Below are positions 60,624-64,000 of a stretch of 64,000 nt of DNA, in pieces. The stretch covers positions 248,001 to 312,000 of the forward strand of contig NZ_JAIUCY010000004.1 of assembly GCF_020179755.1 (NCBI RefSeq), given 5' to 3'. The notes beneath the pieces are model-generated. The model saw nothing but the letters and a program-made list of their open reading frames with translations. It searched no databases and was not told the DNA's origin. Position 1 is the first letter of the stretch, and every line of letters begins with the position of its first letter. A program made the position numbers and the translations under genes. The DNA is from Herbaspirillum sp. alder98. Lineage in GTDB: Bacteria; Pseudomonadota; Gammaproteobacteria; Burkholderiales; Burkholderiaceae_D.

Positions 60624-62087
60624 TCAGCGCTTGGGCATCCCGCCCAGCAACGCCGCCACCTTGGGCTTGGGACGATTGGACTTGGCCAGGTCGGGCTTGG
60701 TCGAGACGACCTCTTCGGCCGCAGGCTCATAAGGCTTCAGGAACCATGGATCGGTTTTCTCGCGACGTCCCGACGGCGCGCCGCCTTCGCGATGACGGTC
60801 GCTACGCTCGGCGCGAACCGGACGTTCGCTGCGTTCATGGCGCTCGCCACGCTCGGCACGTTCACCCCGCTCGCTACGCTCGGCGCGCTCGTGGCGCGCA
60901 CGCGGTGCAAATCCGACCAGCTCGGCGCGTTCGAACTTCTTCTTGATCAGCTTCTCGATGTCGGTGAGCAGGCGCTCGTCCTTGTCGCAGAACAGCGAGA
61001 TGGCATCGCCCGATGCGCCAGCGCGACCGGTACGACCGATGCGGTGCACGTAGTCTTCGGCGTTGTAGGGCATGTCGTAATTGATCACACAGGGGAGATC
61101 GGTAATGTCCAGCCCACGGGCGGCCACGTCGGTGGCCACCAGCACTTCGATCTGCCCCTGCTTGAAGGCTTCGAGCGCGGCCATGCGCTCGTTCTGGGTC
61201 TTGTCGCCGTGGATGGCCGAAGCCTTGACGCCTTCGTTCTCAAGCTGGCGCGACAGGCGCGAGGCGCCGATCTTGGTGTTCGAGAAAACGATCACCTGCT
61301 TCAGGTTGCGCTCGCGAATGATGAACGAGACCGCATCGGCCTTGGCGCTTTCGTCGACGCGGTAGATGGTCTGGGTGACCTTTTCGGCCGTGGCGTTGCT
61401 GCGCGCCACTTCGATGGTCACCGGGTTGTTCTGGAAGCTGCCGGCCAGCTTCTTGATCTCTGGCGAGAAAGTGGCCGAGAACATCAGGTTCTGGCGCTTC
61501 TTGGGCAGCAGGTTGATGATGCGCTGCAGGTCCGGCAGGAAGCCCATGTCGAGCATGCGATCAGCCTCGTCCATCACCAGGATCTGGGTCTGCGAGAGAT
61601 TGACCGTCTTCTGCTGTACGTGGTCCAGCAGGCGGCCCGGCGTGGCAATGACGATCTCGACGCCAGCACGCAGCGTCGCCGTTTGCGGCGCCATGTCGAC
61701 GCCACCGAAGACCACCGTCGAGCGCAAGGGCGTAAAGCGGGAATAGGCCTTGACGTTGTCGGCGACCTGGTCGGCCAGCTCACGGGTAGGCGTCAGGATC
61801 AGTGCGCGCACCGGATGACGTGCCGGCGAAGCGCTGGTGCTGGCATGCGCCAGCAGCAGCTGGATGATCGGCAACGAGAAACCGGCCGTCTTGCCGGTAC
61901 CCGTCTGGGCGGCGCCCATGACATCACGCCCCTGCAACACCACCGGAATGGCCTGGGCCTGGATCGGGGTGGGATGGACGTAGCCTTGCTCGGTGAGAGC
62001 CCTCAGGATATCTGGCGAAAGGCCGAAATCTTCAAAGCGGACTGCTGGTGCAGCCGGTGCTGCGGACGCGGACGTAGTGTCGGACAT
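60624..62087 (-). CDS. rhlE: DEAD-box RNA helicase (RhlE family)
   Basis: A 487-residue ATP-dependent RNA helicase. Q motif FEDFGLSPDILRALTEQGYVHPTPIQAQAIPVVLQGRD, Walker A AAQTGTGKTAGF near residue 60, motif Ib region ATPGRLLDHV, DEAD box VMDEADRMLDMGF near 180, SAT as SATFSPEIKKL and motif VI HRIGRTGRAG near 345 are intact. The C-terminus (about 385-440) is a run of ER/RHERSERGERAE-type charged repeats, then a Lys/Pro-rich end, as in RNA-binding tails of RhlE proteins. No ribosome binding site precedes the ATG. It acts in ribosome assembly and RNA turnover. Confidence 0.93.
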   Translation of the reverse strand: MSDTTSASAAPAAPAVRFEDFGLSPDILRALTEQGYVHPTPIQAQAIPVVLQGRDVMGAAQTGTGKTAGFSLPIIQLLLAHASTSASPARHPVRALILTPTRELADQVADNVKAYSRFTPLRSTVVFGGVDMAPQTATLRAGVEIVIATPGRLLDHVQQKTVNLSQTQILVMDEADRMLDMGFLPDLQRIINLLPKKRQNLMFSATFSPEIKKLAGSFQNNPVTIEVARSNATAEKVTQTIYRVDESAKADAVSFIIRERNLKQVIVFSNTKIGASRLSRQLENEGVKASAIHGDKTQNERMAALEAFKQGQIEVLVATDVAARGLDITDLPCVINYDMPYNAEDYVHRIGRTGRAGASGDAISLFCDKDERLLTDIEKLIKKKFERAELVGFAPRARHERAERSERGERAERGERHERSERPVRAERSDRHREGGAPSGRREKTDPWFLKPYEPAAEEVVSTKPDLAKSNRPKPKVAALLGGMPKR

Positions 62088-62301
62088 GGTGATTTGCGAA
62101 CGGTGCGACAGCGCCGCGGCAGCCGGTCATCAGGCTCCGGCTCCGATGCATGGAGTGCATGCGCACGGGTTCGATTGCTTTCAGTGTTGAAGTATTACGC
62201 GAGACCGGACCGATCGCCGATCGCTCGCTGCGGATGCTGCAAGAAGTCCTTGGACCCCGACCAGGCCAGCTGCAGCCAGCGCCTGGAAGACCGCTATTAT
62301 A
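62088..62301 (-). promoter_or_regulatory. Promoter and long leader of rhlE
   Basis: A perfect TATAAT lies on the minus strand at 62296-62301, giving a leader of about 200 nt before rhlE, with a weak -35. The leader has no ribosome binding site next to the start codon. It contains GATCGCCGATC-type self-complementary stretches. Long structured leaders are common for DEAD-box helicase genes that control their own level. No protein gene fits in the 302 bases to the next gene. Confidence 0.45.
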
Positions 62302-62389
62302 CGCCGCATCGCCCGGAGCTTCATGACAGTTTGCTTGCATGGGCCCCGGGAGTGGCAAAAATGACAATAGAGTTGTCATTTTAAAAATA

Positions 62390-63073
62390 TCAGCCGATGG
62401 TGATATTGATGTCCGGCAGTCCATCGACATGGCCCTGCAGGCGGTCACCCTTGACCACTGCGCCGACGCCCTCGGGCGTGCCGCTGAAGATCAGGTCGCC
62501 CGGCGCCAGCTCGACCAGGCCCGACAGATACGAAATGGTTTCGGCCACGCTCCAGATCAGGTCCGACAGATCGCCCTGCTGGCGCACTTCGCCATTGACC
62601 CTGAGCCAGACAGCGCCCTTGGCCGGATGCCCGACCTGGGACACCGGCAACAGCGGGCCGCACGGCGCCGACTGGTCGAAGCCCTTTGCCATATCCCAGG
62701 GACGGCCCATTTTCTTGGCGACGGCCTGGATGTCGCGACGGGTCATGTCCAGGCCCACGGCATAGCCGAACACCAGATCCAATGCCTTTTCGACCGGGAT
62801 ATCACGCCCACCCTGGCCCAATGCCACCACCATTTCGATTTCGTGGTGATAGTCGGCGGTGGCTGCCGGATACGGCACTACCGAGTCGGTCGGCACGATC
62901 GCGTCGGACGGCTTCATGAAGAAGAATGGCGGCTCGCGGTCGGGATCGTGGCCCATCTCGCGGGCGTGGGCAGCGTAGTTGCGACCCACGCAGTAAATAC
63001 GGCGGACCGGGAACGGGTCACCGCCCAATACGGGGATGGTGGTCGTGGCTGGCGCAGGAATGGCGAAACTCAT
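62390..63073 (-). CDS. Fumarylacetoacetate hydrolase family protein
   Basis: A 227-residue protein of the FAH family, the short YcgM/acylpyruvase type. [16 protein letters not shown] near the N-terminus, [38 protein letters not shown] with the metal-binding Glu, and the C-terminal [21 protein letters not shown] are typical. Members hydrolyse fumarylpyruvate or acylpyruvates, or decarboxylate oxaloacetate; the exact substrate is unknown. GGAG lies 8 nt before the ATG. It lies upstream of rhlE on the same strand with 302 nt between. Confidence 0.9.
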   Translation of the reverse strand: MSFAIPAPATTTIPVLGGDPFPVRRIYCVGRNYAAHAREMGHDPDREPPFFFMKPSDAIVPTDSVVPYPAATADYHHEIEMVVALGQGGRDIPVEKALDLVFGYAVGLDMTRRDIQAVAKKMGRPWDMAKGFDQSAPCGPLLPVSQVGHPAKGAVWLRVNGEVRQQGDLSDLIWSVAETISYLSGLVELAPGDLIFSGTPEGVGAVVKGDRLQGHVDGLPDINITIG

Positions 63074-63323
63074 CAGGAAAACTCCGAGGTGGATGATGCC
63101 GGTCGCCCGGCCCTTTTATTGTTCGATGCAGTCGGCAAGTGTAAGAGAAATCCGGCGACTCTGCAGGCGTGCGCCACCGTCCCGCGACGCGCAGGCACAT
63201 CGACAAATTACCACCTCAATTCACTGGAAAATTCGACGTTAATTTGGGACACTGGCGAGATTGCCTGCGACTGCTTGTCGCAACACTCGTTTTTCGACCG
63301 AATAAACCTTACCGATCGACCCT

Positions 63324-64000
63324 ATGCCCCAGCCAGCAAACGCCGCCACGCCTGAGTTGCAACAAGCGCTGGCCCTGCACCAGAAGCAACAGTATCGCGC
63401 TGCCGAAGAACTGTACAAGAAGGTGCTCAAGAAAGCGCCCCGTCACTTCGAGGCGAATTACCTGTACGGCATGCTGAAGCTGCACCAGCAGGATTGGGAA
63501 GGTGCGCAGCAACAGTTGGCCCTGGCCATTAATCTCAATCCGGCGCATGTGGGCACCTATCTTGATCACGCCACCGCCCTGCAGCATCTGGATCGACATG
63601 ATGAAGCCCTGAAGTCACTCGATCATGCACTCGCGCTCAATCCCGATTTCACCGAGGCGCGCCTGTCTCAAGGTGACAGCCTGCGTCAGAGCGGTCGCGC
63701 CAGAGCGGCCCTTGATGCTTTTGAGCGCGTATTGAAAGGCGACAACGATAACGCCGACGCCTGGTTCCAGCGGGGCAATGCGCAGTACGATCTGAAGCGC
63801 CTGCGTGACGCGGCGCAGAGTTATGAGCGCGCCGTCGAATTGCGACCCGATTTCGTCGAGGCGCTGTTCAACCTGGCCAATACCCAGAAAGACACGGCAC
63901 AACTGGAGACGGCGCTGCAGACCTATGATCGCGCCATCAAGGCAGCCCCCGAATTTGCCATTGCGCTGGTCAACCGGGGATATGTCCTGTCCTTGCTGGA
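63324..64000 (+). CDS. TPR-repeat protein, N-terminal part (3' end outside window)
   Basis: Starts MPQPANAATPELQQALALHQ and stays open to the window edge, 225 codons visible. Successive 34-residue tetratricopeptide repeats follow, each with the (A/G)xx(Y/F) and PDFxEA pattern: QYRAAEELYKKVLKKAPRHFEANYLYG, DWEGAQQQLALAINLNPAHVGTYLD, RHDEALKSLDHALALNPDFTEARLS and later ones. No signal peptide is visible. TPR proteins of this type often end in glycosyltransferase or other domains beyond the repeats, which cannot be seen here. The promoter lies in the 250-bp gap to the divergent FAH gene. Confidence 0.85.
   Translation, partial: MPQPANAATPELQQALALHQKQQYRAAEELYKKVLKKAPRHFEANYLYGMLKLHQQDWEGAQQQLALAINLNPAHVGTYLDHATALQHLDRHDEALKSLDHALALNPDFTEARLSQGDSLRQSGRARAALDAFERVLKGDNDNADAWFQRGNAQYDLKRLRDAAQSYERAVELRPDFVEALFNLANTQKDTAQLETALQTYDRAIKAAPEFAIALVNRGYVLSLL

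Noticed and set aside
60780-60900. Repetitive DNA in the rhlE 3' part that could suggest a tandem repeat element
   Set aside because: It is explained by the Arg/Glu/Ser-rich C-terminal tail of the helicase.
60792-62384. A 530-codon frame antisense to rhlE
   Set aside because: A shadow frame; its sequence shows no domain, while the minus strand is a complete helicase.
1-64000. CRISPR arrays, tRNA genes, rRNA genes, integrases or transposases
   Set aside because: I looked for repeat-spacer patterns, tRNA cloverleaf segments and mobile-element proteins and saw none; small RNA genes could still be missed by eye.

Overview
The window is GC-rich chromosomal DNA. It looks like a betaproteobacterium of the Burkholderiales, most likely family Oxalobacteraceae and close to Herbaspirillum. 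The protein sequences and the gene orders hemF-nadD-rsfS-rlmH-maf-rng, yebC-purD and dnaE-trhO support this. The assignment is inferred from protein recognition, not from a search. I see no rRNA, tRNA, CRISPR array, intact insertion sequence or prophage.

Region by region. 0-2 kb: the 3' end of a phosphocholine-type phospholipase C, a DUF892/YciE stress protein, and what looks like the last codons of a lost outer-membrane protein. 2.3-11 kb: one giant gene for a cyclic beta-1,2-glucan synthase (NdvB/ChvB type). 11.0-12.5 kb: gene-poor, with two tiny membrane/secreted proteins and several strong hairpins that look like RNA structures. 12.5-15.4 kb: the DUF1501/DUF1800 exported pair. 15.5-16.5 kb: a ParD-like antitoxin-family protein translationally coupled to a complete methionine aminopeptidase, behind a palindromic operator-like site. 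16.5-18.5 kb: a DUF3455 lipoprotein, an ECF sigma factor and its membrane anti-sigma factor. 18.7-25.5 kb: a ModA-like binding protein, small hypotheticals, and two paralogous membrane diguanylate cyclases flanking a RarD-type permease.

25.5-34 kb: fbp, pepN, a DUF4136 lipoprotein, a quinone oxidoreductase with a 40-residue membrane peptide, an EamA permease and a HerA-like ATPase. 34-42.5 kb: conserved housekeeping genes: yebC, purD, an MscS channel, hemF, nadD, rsfS, rlmH, maf and rng. A 168-bp foldback repeat interrupts nadD-rsfS, and RsfS carries a long histone-H1-like tail. 42.6-44.8 kb: a lone glgX. 45-52.5 kb: a surface-polysaccharide/LPS-core cluster (O-antigen ligase-like protein, MsbA, GT9, GT8, GT9, second ligase-like protein). 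Its right end is less GC-rich, and its last gene sits directly behind dnaE. 52.5-64 kb: dnaE, trhO, a flavodoxin-like protein, a pirin with a divergent LysR regulator, gluQ, rhlE, a fumarylacetoacetate-hydrolase-family protein and the start of a TPR protein.

The best candidates for something undescribed are the ParD-like/methionine aminopeptidase module with its palindrome (about 15.5-16.5 kb), the foldback element between nadD and rsfS, and the hairpin-rich stretch at 11.3-12.3 kb. All three rest on direct reading of the sequence plus inference. Starts were chosen by ribosome binding site, family length and overlap with neighbours.
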